From: Tritrichomonas foetus
Lineage: Eukaryota > Parabasalia > Tritrichomonadida > Tritrichomonadidae
Direction: 5' to 3'
DNA length: 53,526 nucleotides
Assembly: GCA_001839685.1 (NCBI GenBank)
Contig: MLAK01000863.1
Span: 1 to 53,526, forward strand
Below, piece after piece: positions 18,653 to 27,855 of the stretch (its first letter is position 1; every line of letters begins with the position of its first letter). A program made the translations under genes and the position numbers. A model generated the notes under the pieces. The model saw only the letters and a program-made list of their open reading frames with translations, did no database searches and was not told where the DNA came from.

Positions 18653-21316
18653 TCATTCAAACGAATTCTGATCGATGTAAAGTGAGAAAGAAAAGATTTG
18701 TTCTTCTGTAAATAAAGTTATCGGTAAAAATGATTCAACTTCAAAGAAAAGAATGTGAAGATTAATCGAAAATTCTTGCCCAGGATCAAGTGAAGGCAAA
18801 ACAATTTTGGTTTGTCCGCTAATCAACACCTTTGAATTCGATCCACCCAGCGAAATTTCCAGGTTTTTCAATGCGTGGTTTCGAATATTCGAGATAGTTA
18901 ATTGATATTGATTTTTATTTCCATTTTTTTCATTACTTTTAGCTTTAATTAATGTCATTGAAATTAGAGTTGGTGGCATTTCGATTTCACTTTGAATTAT
19001 CCCATAATGATTTTGATACCAGAAGAAAAGTTTTGAATTATCCAAAAATTTTTTACAGAATTTTGGTAATTCAAATTTTTGTTCATTACTTTTCATCGAC
19101 ACAAAATCAAGAAGACACAGTCTACCATTAACAACAACCAAATGTTGATTAATGTTTGAAAATGGACCAGTGAAACCCAACGCCCATGAAAATTCAGGTG
19201 AAAACACTTGAATTCCACTAATCGAGCGTTCAATTCGAAGTTTTGGTGGATTAAAAACTTCAAAATCAAAAATTTTATGTTCATAACGAGGAGGAATGTG
19301 ATCTCTTTTCCAATAAGGAAAGATAAGAATAAGTTGATATTTACCAACTTTTTCAAAATGTGCTGAAACTTCTATATTTGTTTTTTCATTAGCTTTTAAA
19401 GGAGTCATTTTAGACTGACCAAAAATAGATTCAACTTCAGGGAAAACAAGATCAGCATCGACATTACCTTTAATCAGAATTGAAAATGAATCAAGTGGAA
19501 TTGGTCCATTTTCAGCTAATATGTCTATTTTAACAAATTGTCCAATAACAACTTTATTACAGACATTAGAAAATGAAAAGTTAATTTTAGGAGCAGGCTC
19601 TAACACTTTACATTTGATTGGTAGATGTTTAAAAGGACATTCTAAAATACAAACAGAGTTCCATTCAAAACCAACACCATAAATTTCAAGATAACCGGCT
19701 TCAATTGGCGTGAATTTTACATTAACTGTTCTTAATCTCATATTTGGACAATTTGCTGGTTTTTGTTCAATTTTGGCTGTTCCATTTGTCAGAAAATAAA
19801 TATTTCTTATTTCAATATCAGCGAAAAATTTGAGTTGAACTTCAACTGTCACTTCCTCACCAACGCAACAATCATAATGACTGATAGAATTAAAATCAAA
19901 GAATTTTTCTCGTTGGTAGGCGCCAAACATCCTTTCAGAAGTTTGTTTCCATTCATCTTGTAATTCTCGAATTTGAATTCCAGGGAAGCCGGGCATAAAA
20001 AATTCATTTATTCGAGCAGAAACAAACCCACATGGTAAAGGAAAATCAAATTTGCACTCTTTTATATGATTTCCAATTTGTTGTGGAAAAATTAGAGATT
20101 TCGAATTCATCAAATTTACGATAATATCAGTTGTATTGTCAGTTTTCGAAATAATTCCATAAGCTTCAAAACAAAGTGGTTGAACAATGTTTGGCCAGTT
20201 TTCTCCATTAAAACAATCAATACTTGCACGATAACAAAACGATGATAAATTATAAGCACCAATTTTGGTATAGTATTGACCAGCTTTATATAAATAAAGT
20301 GGGAAATGATATTTTTTGGATAATTGAGCTAGCTGTTCGAAAATAAACGGTTTAAATAAACTATCGTATGATTCTTCAACGTCTGTTGGTGGAGGATAAA
20401 TTCGAAGAAGTGGTAGAATTGGTTTGTCATGTAAAATTGAACGAATGTACAATTCTGTGAAAGAATATAAGTAAAAATTATAGAAATTAATATACTGAAA
20501 TTTCCTATTTTTTGCATTAGTTATATTTTTCAAAGAATTTTTAGAAACATTTCCAGAAATAATATCAACAATAGTAGCACAGAAGTAGCCTTCTTGAATA
20601 AACTCTTCAAACATTGTACTTGAATATAATAATTGGTAAGATGAAAGTGCTTCTTCATATTTTCCCTTTTGTACGCAAATGTCAGCATACAATTTTAAAA
20701 CCCGATTTGCTCTTTGGGGGTCTTCTTGAAATCCTAAATAGGCTGATATTTTTTGTTGGAACCCGCTCCATTCAAGCTCAAATTGTCGCTCAATTTTTTT
20801 AGTGAACACTTCATAATCAAGTGCTAAATCACTCACCCAACGAGTGAGTGAATCAACTATATTTTTGGCAGGAAGCCTGATTTTGACTTTTTTAACTGCT
20901 CTTATATATGGCTGCATCCAAATTGGAAATGAGCTATTTATATCAATCTCTGGATTTTCTTGAATGAATGGGTAAAGAATGCCTAAGGGAACATCTGGAT
21001 AAAAGCACCTCTTTAAAAATTGCCGTCGAAAATAAAATTCTCGAATGATTGTCGATGAAGTTATTTCGAGAACATCTGAATGGACTTGGTCTAAGTTTTC
21101 TTCGCGTGATGTGACGAGTTTGTATTGTAATTCTGAAAGCTTTTCTTCTTCGAAAGGAAAAACTAATCGCATTTTCATTGGGATTCTTTGATTTACGATT
21201 TCCCAAGCATTTTGGATCATGTTAACGTAATTCGGCATAGTCTGCACAACTTCTGGCGTAGCACAACAAAAAATGCATGGCTGGAATTGAAGTTTCAAGA
21301 AATCTTTAAAGTTCAT
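18653..21316 (-). CDS. TRAPPC8/Trs85-like trafficking protein
   Basis: 887 aa from the ATG at 21316 (MNFKDFLKLQFQPCIFC), preferred over the ATG at 21397. The longer start adds 27 residues and would eat into the 152-bp divergent promoter shared with the gene at 21469. The N-terminus resembles the TRAPPC8 opening (FxxxFxP...CxxPE). The middle (about 205-460) has TPR-like helical pairs (VLKLYADICVQKGKYEEAL, YLYKAGQYYTKIGAY) as in TRAPPC8. The C-terminal half (about 480-880) is beta-rich, like the Ig-like domains of TRAPP II/III subunits. It would tether vesicles and activate a Rab at Golgi or autophagosome. It is much shorter than human TRAPPC8 (about 1435 aa). TRAPPC11 or TRAPPC9 are alternatives. 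Confidence 0.6.
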   Translation of the reverse strand: MNFKDFLKLQFQPCIFCCATPEVVQTMPNYVNMIQNAWEIVNQRIPMKMRLVFPFEEEKLSELQYKLVTSREENLDQVHSDVLEITSSTIIREFYFRRQFLKRCFYPDVPLGILYPFIQENPEIDINSSFPIWMQPYIRAVKKVKIRLPAKNIVDSLTRWVSDLALDYEVFTKKIERQFELEWSGFQQKISAYLGFQEDPQRANRVLKLYADICVQKGKYEEALSSYQLLYSSTMFEEFIQEGYFCATIVDIISGNVSKNSLKNITNAKNRKFQYINFYNFYLYSFTELYIRSILHDKPILPLLRIYPPPTDVEESYDSLFKPFIFEQLAQLSKKYHFPLYLYKAGQYYTKIGAYNLSSFCYRASIDCFNGENWPNIVQPLCFEAYGIISKTDNTTDIIVNLMNSKSLIFPQQIGNHIKECKFDFPLPCGFVSARINEFFMPGFPGIQIRELQDEWKQTSERMFGAYQREKFFDFNSISHYDCCVGEEVTVEVQLKFFADIEIRNIYFLTNGTAKIEQKPANCPNMRLRTVNVKFTPIEAGYLEIYGVGFEWNSVCILECPFKHLPIKCKVLEPAPKINFSFSNVCNKVVIGQFVKIDILAENGPIPLDSFSILIKGNVDADLVFPEVESIFGQSKMTPLKANEKTNIEVSAHFEKVGKYQLILIFPYWKRDHIPPRYEHKIFDFEVFNPPKLRIERSISGIQVFSPEFSWALGFTGPFSNINQHLVVVNGRLCLLDFVSMKSNEQKFELPKFCKKFLDNSKLFFWYQNHYGIIQSEIEMPPTLISMTLIKAKSNEKNGNKNQYQLTISNIRNHALKNLEISLGGSNSKVLISGQTKIVLPSLDPGQEFSINLHILFFEVESFLPITLFTEEQIFSFSLYIDQNSFE

Positions 21317-21468
21317 CGAAATTTTTAGGAAATGTATTGAAAAAGTCAATTCCCGATAAATTCTCATCAAAGAACTCGATACATATTCTGTTAACAAAAA
21401 GTATTGTTAACCAAAATGTGTATCCAACCGCATTTACATGGTGTAAATTATTGGCCTTAGATTGGATA

Positions 21469-21768
21469 ATGTCTTCATCACCTCGCGGCGAAGCATTCAC
21501 TCCGAGAGGAAATTTTAAGTCCAAAACCTCAGTAGTATGGTCGACAGTCTCCAAAACTTTAACTTCACCAAATGGAGTTGCTTTTGTTCCAGAAGAATAC
21601 TTAGAAATTCACCCAATGGTCTCAAGACTAAACAATAACGAAAATATGGTAACCGCATATGGTCCACCCGATAAGCTTCAAGAGTTTAAAGATCTTATTA
21701 AGCAAAGAACAGGAATAGAAATTCCGCCAGAAATCAATTCCGTTGATATTGAGATGCTGCCGGCTTAA
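21469..21768 (+). CDS. Small hypothetical protein (99 aa)
   Basis: The start was taken at ATG 21469 (MSSSPRGEAFTPRGNF) because the upstream in-frame extension from 21337 overlaps the divergent TRAPPC8-like start. The Ser/Pro/Arg-rich N-terminus contains two PRG motifs and may be phosphorylated. The C-terminal part (PPDKLQEFKDLIKQRTGIEIPPE) forms a short amphipathic helix. No TM segment or known domain. Function not recognised. Confidence 0.65.
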   Translation: MSSSPRGEAFTPRGNFKSKTSVVWSTVSKTLTSPNGVAFVPEEYLEIHPMVSRLNNNENMVTAYGPPDKLQEFKDLIKQRTGIEIPPEINSVDIEMLPA

Positions 21769-22287
21769 AATTATTATTGAATATAATATATAATACGTTT
21801 TTATGCCTACAACAGTATTCTCTAGTTCAGAATAAATGTTTTTTATTTGAAATTTTTCAAATTGAATTTCTTTGATTTTTTTTCATATTATTTCACTTGA
21901 TAACTTTTGTTACGTAATTTTACACAACTCTACAGAATTTTACACACTCCTTTACAGAAGAAAAATGGTGTTAGGCTATATCCATGTTCATCGTGAACAT
22001 ACAAGGTCAAATAAAAAGTCAAATTAACGAAAAGTGTTCACGTTAAAAACAGTCGCTCTTTAAGATAGAATTAAAAAAAAAAATGAGTTGAATGAATGGT
22101 TATTAATTGTTTTTATACCATTGATTCAACGGTTTAAATGTATGCGGCAGAATGTAAAAAAATGAAAAAAGAGAGATCGGCCAAAATGCCAATAAATAGA
22201 GTTTATCGCAAGAATTAATATTTTTTTGATATAATGACATTTTATTGTTATAATATTTTCTTAATTTGATAAAGTTCTAAGCTGTAT
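21769..22287. other. Convergent intergenic region, about 520 bp
   Basis: Spacer between the 3' ends of the 99-aa gene and LSm3. It holds a short perfect hairpin, ATGTTCATCGTGAACAT at 21984-22000 (7-bp arms, 3-nt loop), followed by GTGTTCACGTT. No ORF. A small structured RNA cannot be excluded but nothing supports one beyond the hairpin. Confidence 0.35.
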
Positions 22288-22560
22288 TTAAGCACTTTCA
22301 TCAACAGGAGATATCGTAACAATTCTTTCACCACGAATGAAAAGTAGATCCATCTGACGTGTTGTTCTGAGTGGAGTTCCTTTTTCGTCATACATATAAG
22401 AAGTTTCGTTAACTTCGTTAAGAACAATATTGCAATGTTCGTCGTAAGCTTGTAAAACGCCAACAAGTTCGCGGCCACCTTCGAGTATTTGAACTTTGAC
22501 TCTGCGCTCAAGGCAAAGTCTTAAAAAATCTTGTGGCATTGGTTTCTCTGCTGCACTCAT
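22288..22560 (-). CDS. LSM3: U6 snRNA-associated Sm-like protein LSm3
   Basis: 90-aa Sm-fold protein. The Sm1 motif spans residues about 12-50 (VKVQILEGGRELVGVLQAYD, then HCNIVLNEV) and Sm2 about 68-84 (MDLLFIRGERIVTISP). The pattern ELVGVLQAYDEHCNIVLNEVNET is that of LSm3 (human ELRGRLHAYDQHLNM), with the family's typical insertion between Sm1 and Sm2. It would form part of LSm2-8, which binds the U6 3' end in the spliceosome, and of LSm1-7 in mRNA decay. Trichomonads splice few genes, so LSm conservation is expected. It is divergent from the gene at 22679, with only 118 bp between the two start codons. Confidence 0.88.
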   Translation of the reverse strand: MSAAEKPMPQDFLRLCLERRVKVQILEGGRELVGVLQAYDEHCNIVLNEVNETSYMYDEKGTPLRTTRQMDLLFIRGERIVTISPVDESA

Positions 22561-22678
22561 TTGATAGTAGGGATTCTTGTTTTCACAATGTCTGTTTGAA
22601 TCTTATAAAAAGTCATTTCCATTGAAAAAGTCAAAAAGTATTTAAAACTTTCGATTCTCCACCTTTAAAGCCGAAAAC
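22561..22678. promoter_or_regulatory. Shared divergent promoter, LSm3 / membrane protein
   Basis: 118 bp separate the two start codons, so both promoters must lie here. ACTATCAA directly precedes the LSm3 ATG. TCAAAAAGT and repeated AAAAGTCA words lie in the middle. Confidence 0.4.
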
Positions 22679-22924
22679 ATGAGCGCTCATGCGACCAATT
22701 TTATCCGAGATTATCTACTAGTATGCCTTGCTCTCTTCGTAGTTTTCGTTGTTGCTGTTATTGTCACGTATTTCATGATTGCCAAAACCGCACCAAAGAG
22801 GAAGCCAAGGCCAAAGACATTCAAGAAGAACACTGGTAAGGGAAGAGAGCCAGATGAACCTATAGTTATTGAAGAAGAATATCCTGATTCTGAAGACGGA
22901 ATTAAACTTGAAAAACTTGACTAA
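22679..22924 (+). CDS. Small single-pass membrane protein (81 aa)
   Basis: One strong hydrophobic helix at residues about 12-35 (DYLLVCLALFVVFVVAVIVTYFM) is followed by a highly basic stretch (KRKPRPKTFKKNTGKGR) and an acidic tail. The positive-inside rule places the tail in the cytosol and the short N-terminus in the lumen or outside. No catalytic motif. It could be a tail-less adaptor or a small subunit of a membrane complex. Not recognised as a known family. Confidence 0.7.
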   Translation: MSAHATNFIRDYLLVCLALFVVFVVAVIVTYFMIAKTAPKRKPRPKTFKKNTGKGREPDEPIVIEEEYPDSEDGIKLEKLD

Positions 22925-23278
22925 TCGAAATGGCAATACATTTATTGTCAAATGTTACTGACTAAAGTATTTAAAATGCTACTCTCTAACTCCTATGTTA
23001 AGATGGAAAATCTTCATTCATAATTTCATGGTCATTTACTAAAGAAAAACGTCATAAATACCTGAAAAGTTTGATTTTATTTAAATCATGAAGTATACCG
23101 ATTTATTTTTAATCTGAATCAAATAATTTAATATCAACATTCTAAAATTTTATTCCTACCGAAATTTAATAATAAGTTGATCATTTTAATAATGAGTTGT
23201 TTGAATTTTCAATCTAATCGGAAGAAATACAAAATCGAAATAAAAATAAAAAAATAGAAAAACTTCATAAATAAAAAT
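22925..23278. other. Convergent intergenic region, about 350 bp
   Basis: AT-rich spacer between two convergent genes. No ORF, repeat or RNA feature seen. Confidence 0.35.
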
Positions 23279-24040
23279 TTAGATGAGGACAGGTTGACTG
23301 AGGAGTTCAGGTGATGTTGTTCCAACAGTATATACCTGGCCAGCCTCCCTAAGTGTGTTTTCCATCATTCTCTGTAAGTCATCTGGAGTTGCCTCTGCAT
23401 TTTGGCGGAAGGCAGTCGTTAAAGCCTGTGCAAAGGCTCCTTTTTCGACTCTGGCTTCGGCTTCAATTGTTGCAGTCATTGTTTGAAGTCTTGTTTCTGC
23501 AGATAATGAGAGGACGTTTGGTGGAATTGGTTTTCCATTTTTAGATTTTTCTTCCATGTCCCAAATCGTATCTTTGTAGGAGGCATCAGTGAGCAAAGTG
23601 AGGCGGGATTCTTGGTTCTTATAGCGGACCAAACATGTGACAAGATCGTCATCAATGATGACACCATCATCGAAAACAAGGGCTTCATCAACTCCGTCTA
23701 ATTCATCACCATCAAGGTCTTGAACACCTGTTCCACGTCCGATGTACATGAAGATTAAGTGCTTGTAAACGCTTTCGAGCATTGCTGCGAAATATTGCAT
23801 GAAAATAGCAGCATGTGGGTTGTGAATAAAGAATACTTGGTATCCGCGATGCTTGATAATACGAGCCAAGTTGAAGGCATCCATCATTGGGCTTGAACCA
23901 GTGTTAATTTGAAAACCTTTATAGGTGTTGATGCAAATGAAAAAGACCTTTTCCATTTCACGTGGAACATTTTGAATTGGAACTTGTTGGATATCACGTG
24001 CGATTTCTTTCAGACGACGAATTGGATCAATTGAAGACAT
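23279..24040 (-). CDS. C14 metacaspase-like pseudoenzyme (paralogue B)
   Basis: 253-aa homologue of metacaspases. The strand HLIFMYIGRG (94-103) aligns with the YSGHG of active enzymes. The acidic loop DLDGDELDGVDEALVF...IIDDDL (108-133) is nearly the metacaspase consensus. SRLTLLTDAS (145-154) aligns with the DSCHSG strand. The catalytic His is Arg102 and the Cys position is Ser154 (DASYKD), so both dyad residues are gone while the scaffold is well kept. Loss with scaffold retention suggests a binding or regulatory role; trypanosomatid MCA4 likewise has Cys replaced by Ser. Paralogous to the gene at 16133. Confidence 0.8.
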   Translation of the reverse strand: MSSIDPIRRLKEIARDIQQVPIQNVPREMEKVFFICINTYKGFQINTGSSPMMDAFNLARIIKHRGYQVFFIHNPHAAIFMQYFAAMLESVYKHLIFMYIGRGTGVQDLDGDELDGVDEALVFDDGVIIDDDLVTCLVRYKNQESRLTLLTDASYKDTIWDMEEKSKNGKPIPPNVLSLSAETRLQTMTATIEAEARVEKGAFAQALTTAFRQNAEATPDDLQRMMENTLREAGQVYTVGTTSPELLSQPVLI

Positions 24041-24044
24041 TTTC

Positions 24045-24050
24045 GTATGA
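24045..24050 (-). promoter_or_regulatory. Initiator TCATAC
   Basis: The presumed +1 A at 24048 is 8 nt before the ATG at 24040, the same distance as in paralogue A. Confidence 0.5.
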
Positions 24051-24230
24051 TTTTCAGAAATGTGATTAAATTAACGTATTTAACGATTGGAATAAACAAC
24101 AGAAATATTTTTACATCGGCTATTTATAAATATATTATTAGTTAATATAATTTATATTAACTATCTATAAATTATGAGTCAAACAAATTTGTAACACATA
24201 TCTTGAAAACAATTTCGATCTAATATCCAG

Positions 24231-25208
24231 ATGAACAATTTCGATTTTGATGCTTTTTTGAAAACATCAATGCAGCTTCCACCTGTCGAACCCACAGAAG
24301 ATGAATTTGTTGCGCTGTGTCAAAATTTCCGTCATCAGTATGAACAATTACCAAATTTGTTGGTGATATCTCATCCAGTCACAATTGTTGGTAACATTCA
24401 CGCTCAGCTCGATGATTTACACGAGATGTTCGATACCTGCGGCCATCCACCCTATACAAGCTATCTATTTTTAGGCGATTTCGTTGGATATGGCGATAGA
24501 AACATTTCTACTGTTTCTTTATTGTTTTCGCTTGCTTTAAAGTATCCAGATTACTTTTATCTCCTTCGAGGATCACACGAATCACATGAAATGACAGTAG
24601 CTTGCGGATTATATGTCGAATTCCTAAACGCTTATGGATCACCACGAGCTTGGGAATCATTAATGTGCGCATTTAATGCACTTCCTTTAGCTGCCCATGT
24701 TTGTAATCAATTTTTCTGTGTTTCTGGCGGAATCGATCGATCGATTACAAAGCTCAGCCAAATTAATGATTTCAATCGTTTTATTGAAGTTCCAACAACT
24801 GACAGTTGGTCATCTCTTGTTTGGAGTATTCCAAATCCAAACGTGAGGGATTTCACCCCTATCGAAAACGGTCACGGTTTTTATTATGGTAAGGAGCAAC
24901 TTGAAACGTTTTTAAAAGCAAATAATTTGAGCTGTTTGGTTCATTCAAAACAACTTTGTAAAACTGGTTATTCAGTTGATTTGTTTGATGGTCAATGCAT
25001 TTGTATTTGGTCTGCTCCAAACTTCTGTGGATGGATGCAGAATGAAGCTGCAGTGTTGCAGATTGTGTCACAAACTGCTGAATTCAAACACACATTCATT
25101 TTTAATACCTTTAGAGCGAAGCCTGAATGTGAAAGAATATCAGAAAATCGACCACCAATTCAAGATATTCATATACTTGATCACGCCTATATCAAAAGCT
25201 TTAAGTAA
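24231..25208 (+). CDS. PPP-family phosphatase homologue, probably inactive
   Basis: 325-aa protein with the whole PP1/PP2A-type fold. Each metal-site motif is recognisable but altered: GDIHG is GNIHAQ (Asp to Asn55, His57 kept), GDxVDRG is GDFVGYGDRN (Asp83 kept, three extra residues), GNHE is GSHE (Asn to Ser115, His116 kept), HGG is SGG (Ser165), and RAHQ is HSKQ (Lys240). SAPNFCG (261-267) is intact. Four of the six metal ligands known from PP1 are thus replaced. By analogy it is a pseudophosphatase that may still bind partners or shield substrates. Members of the real PP1/PP2A family are about 300-320 aa, so length is normal. Confidence 0.85.
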   Translation: MNNFDFDAFLKTSMQLPPVEPTEDEFVALCQNFRHQYEQLPNLLVISHPVTIVGNIHAQLDDLHEMFDTCGHPPYTSYLFLGDFVGYGDRNISTVSLLFSLALKYPDYFYLLRGSHESHEMTVACGLYVEFLNAYGSPRAWESLMCAFNALPLAAHVCNQFFCVSGGIDRSITKLSQINDFNRFIEVPTTDSWSSLVWSIPNPNVRDFTPIENGHGFYYGKEQLETFLKANNLSCLVHSKQLCKTGYSVDLFDGQCICIWSAPNFCGWMQNEAAVLQIVSQTAEFKHTFIFNTFRAKPECERISENRPPIQDIHILDHAYIKSFK

Positions 25209-25962
25209 AACAATGTTTGTGCGATTTTAACTTTTTACATGATTTTTTATTATTTTTATTGATGCCATCACTTAAAATTTACAACTCAAACTTTGTGAAT
25301 TTTATTATTATTATTATAATATTTGTTTTTTGAAATAAAACGAAGGGTGGAAGAATAATAAAGCCATTTCTGTTTACTAAATCATTTCGGTCATGAAAGA
25401 AAAAAAGCTATAATATATTTCTGAAGCAACTGTATCATTTGTTTATTATGTTTTATAATTAAATTTATAAAAGTTCATTCATCTGAAAAAAAGAAGATCA
25501 GAAATTTCTTATAAATAATGTCACTGATACACTGTATAATTAGTCTCACAAGAAATGAATTAAGTAATCTACATTACATTAATCATCAACTATTGAATAT
25601 TCAAGAATATGAATCATACAAACATGCAAAGTTGATAAAATATTTTTCTCATCAATTACTTTGAATTTGTAATCAACTATTCTAACTGGTATAATTCACA
25701 ATTTCTTTACTGATGCTTTCAAACGAATAAAAATGACAATTGGAATCTCGTTTTTATTGTTACCCAGAAAACTTTCATTTTTGTCCGGCTAGCCGTTTAA
25801 TAATTGATGATAATTTTTTGCTCTTTAGTGAACAATTATCTTTAATAGGTCAATTTTATTACGGTTTTACGTCAATTGCTCTGTAAAAATTTACCAAATT
25901 CTGAAAGTTCTATTTTTAAACGGTCAAACGGCTTTTTTGAGCTGTTTGGCCACTCAAATCTA
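25209..25962. other. Intergenic, about 750 bp
   Basis: AT-rich spacer upstream of CCT3. The 10-bp palindrome CGGCTAGCCG at 25784-25793 stands out in AT-rich DNA. The in-frame extension of CCT3 upstream of its ATG is not credible. Confidence 0.35.
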
Positions 25963-27642
25963 ATGCAATCGCCAATCATCGTTTTAAATCAGACAACGAA
26001 ACGCGACACAGGAGCCAAAGCTCAACTTTCTTGCGTACAAGCCGCCAAAGCCACAGCCGATGTTATCCGCACATGCCTCGGTCCACAAGCAATGTTGAAA
26101 ATGATTCTCGATTCAATGGGCACACTTGTTATCACCAATGATGGAAATTCTATTCTCAGAGAAATTGATGTTGCCCATCCAGCCGCCAAATCAATTATTG
26201 AGCTTGCTCGTGGTCAAGATGAGGAAGTTGGTGATGGTACAACAACAGTTGTCGTTCTCGCCGGTGAAATCCTTTCAGTTCTCGAGAAACCATTAAGAGA
26301 TGGAATCCATCCACATGTCATCATTTCTGGTCTTCGCCGCGCACTCGATGATGCATTAGCTCATCTCGAAACAATCAAAAAGCCAATCGATAACACAAAT
26401 GATGCAGAAATGCTCTCAATTATCAAAGCTGCAATTGGAACCAAGTTTTTGTCAAAGTGGTCGGATCTCATTGCAAAACTTGCTCTCGATGCAGTTCGCT
26501 TAATTTGCACAGATGAAGGTGTCGTCGATCTCAAGCGCCAAGTTCGTATCGAAAGAATTCCAGGCGGTGAATTAGAAGATTCTTATGTTATGAAGGGCGT
26601 TATGATCAACAAAGATGTCCTCCACTCAAACATGAGACGTCGTATCGAACATCCAAAGATCCTCCTCCTCGATTGCGGCTTAGAATACCGTAAAGGTGAA
26701 TCCATCACAAATATCGAAATTACAGGCGAAAATGATTACGCTGACATTTTAGCAGAAGAAGAAAAACAAGTCCATGATATCTGCCAAGCTGTCATCGCCA
26801 CAGGATGCGATTTAGTCTGTGCCGAAAAAGGAGTCAGCGACCTTGCACTTCACTACCTCAGCGAGGCAGGAATTACAGCTCTCCGTCGTTTCCAGAAAGT
26901 CCAGCTCGACAGAATTGCAGCAGCCACAGGCGCCACAATTTTGACAGACCCAAGAGACGCCACAGAAGCCGATCTTGGCCGTAAGTGCGGCCTTTATGAA
27001 TGCCGCAAGTTTGGAGACGAATGGTGGTCATTCTTTGACGAGTGCGAGAATCCAAAAGCCTGCACAATGTTAATGCGTGGTCCTACAAAGGATGTTCTCC
27101 TCGAAATGTTCAGAATCATGGATGATGCTTTGAAGGTTGCCAAGAACTTATTGAAGCAACCAGCACTCGTTCCAGGCGGTGGTGCTTCTGAAGTTTCAGT
27201 TTCAACATACTTACGTAAAAGATGCAACGAATTAGATTCAGTTGAACAAATGTCATATGGTCCAGCAGCTGTTGCATTCGAAGTAATCCCACGTACACTC
27301 ATCCAAAACTGCGGTGCTGCTACAATGAGAATCCTCACCAAGCTTCGATCAATTCACGCCGAAGACCCATCCAAATTCAACATGGGAATTAACGGAATGA
27401 CAGGCGAGATCGGAAACATGGCCGAACTCGGCGTCTGGGACTCCCTCGCTGTAAAGGCGCAGGCATACAAGACTGCCTTTGAGTGCGCAATTTCACTCAT
27501 CAGAGTCGACGACATTGTTTCTGGACTTGTCAAGAGAGACGAAAATGGAAACCCAATCAACAGGAAGACTGTTACAGAGAAGCTCGAGGAGAACACAGCA
27601 GCAGCACAGATGCAACAGGCACAGATGATGGGAATGAACTAA
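25963..27642 (+). CDS. CCT3: T-complex protein 1 subunit gamma (CCT3)
   Basis: 559-aa group II chaperonin subunit. It is one of eight in the cytosolic CCT/TRiC ring that folds actin and tubulin using ATP. The gamma class is indicated by the opening IVLNQTTKRDTG (human VLVLSQNTKRESG), by CLGPQAMLKMILDSMG with TNDGNSILREI, and by GDGTTTVVVLAGE (ATPase P-loop-like motif). Subunit length is typical (about 545). The ATG at 25963 was chosen because the track extends upstream only via a non-ATG codon and the alignment begins here. Codon use is richer in G and C than in neighbours, as expected for an abundant protein. Confidence 0.96.
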   Translation: MQSPIIVLNQTTKRDTGAKAQLSCVQAAKATADVIRTCLGPQAMLKMILDSMGTLVITNDGNSILREIDVAHPAAKSIIELARGQDEEVGDGTTTVVVLAGEILSVLEKPLRDGIHPHVIISGLRRALDDALAHLETIKKPIDNTNDAEMLSIIKAAIGTKFLSKWSDLIAKLALDAVRLICTDEGVVDLKRQVRIERIPGGELEDSYVMKGVMINKDVLHSNMRRRIEHPKILLLDCGLEYRKGESITNIEITGENDYADILAEEEKQVHDICQAVIATGCDLVCAEKGVSDLALHYLSEAGITALRRFQKVQLDRIAAATGATILTDPRDATEADLGRKCGLYECRKFGDEWWSFFDECENPKACTMLMRGPTKDVLLEMFRIMDDALKVAKNLLKQPALVPGGGASEVSVSTYLRKRCNELDSVEQMSYGPAAVAFEVIPRTLIQNCGAATMRILTKLRSIHAEDPSKFNMGINGMTGEIGNMAELGVWDSLAVKAQAYKTAFECAISLIRVDDIVSGLVKRDENGNPINRKTVTEKLEENTAAAQMQQAQMMGMN

Positions 27643-27855
27643 ATAAACATTTCTTGATATCATTAATTCAACAACAATATTTTTTCCTTCTTATTTTTCA
27701 TACATTTATGATTGTTATTAACATTTTGGTGGCAGATTTTTGGAGAAACGGAATGGTGTTGAAAGAAACAGAATGTTTTAGGAAGAAACAGTAAGAATAA
27801 AAAAACAATTTTAAAAAATTTAACGATTCATAAACTTATTTATAATTACAAACAT

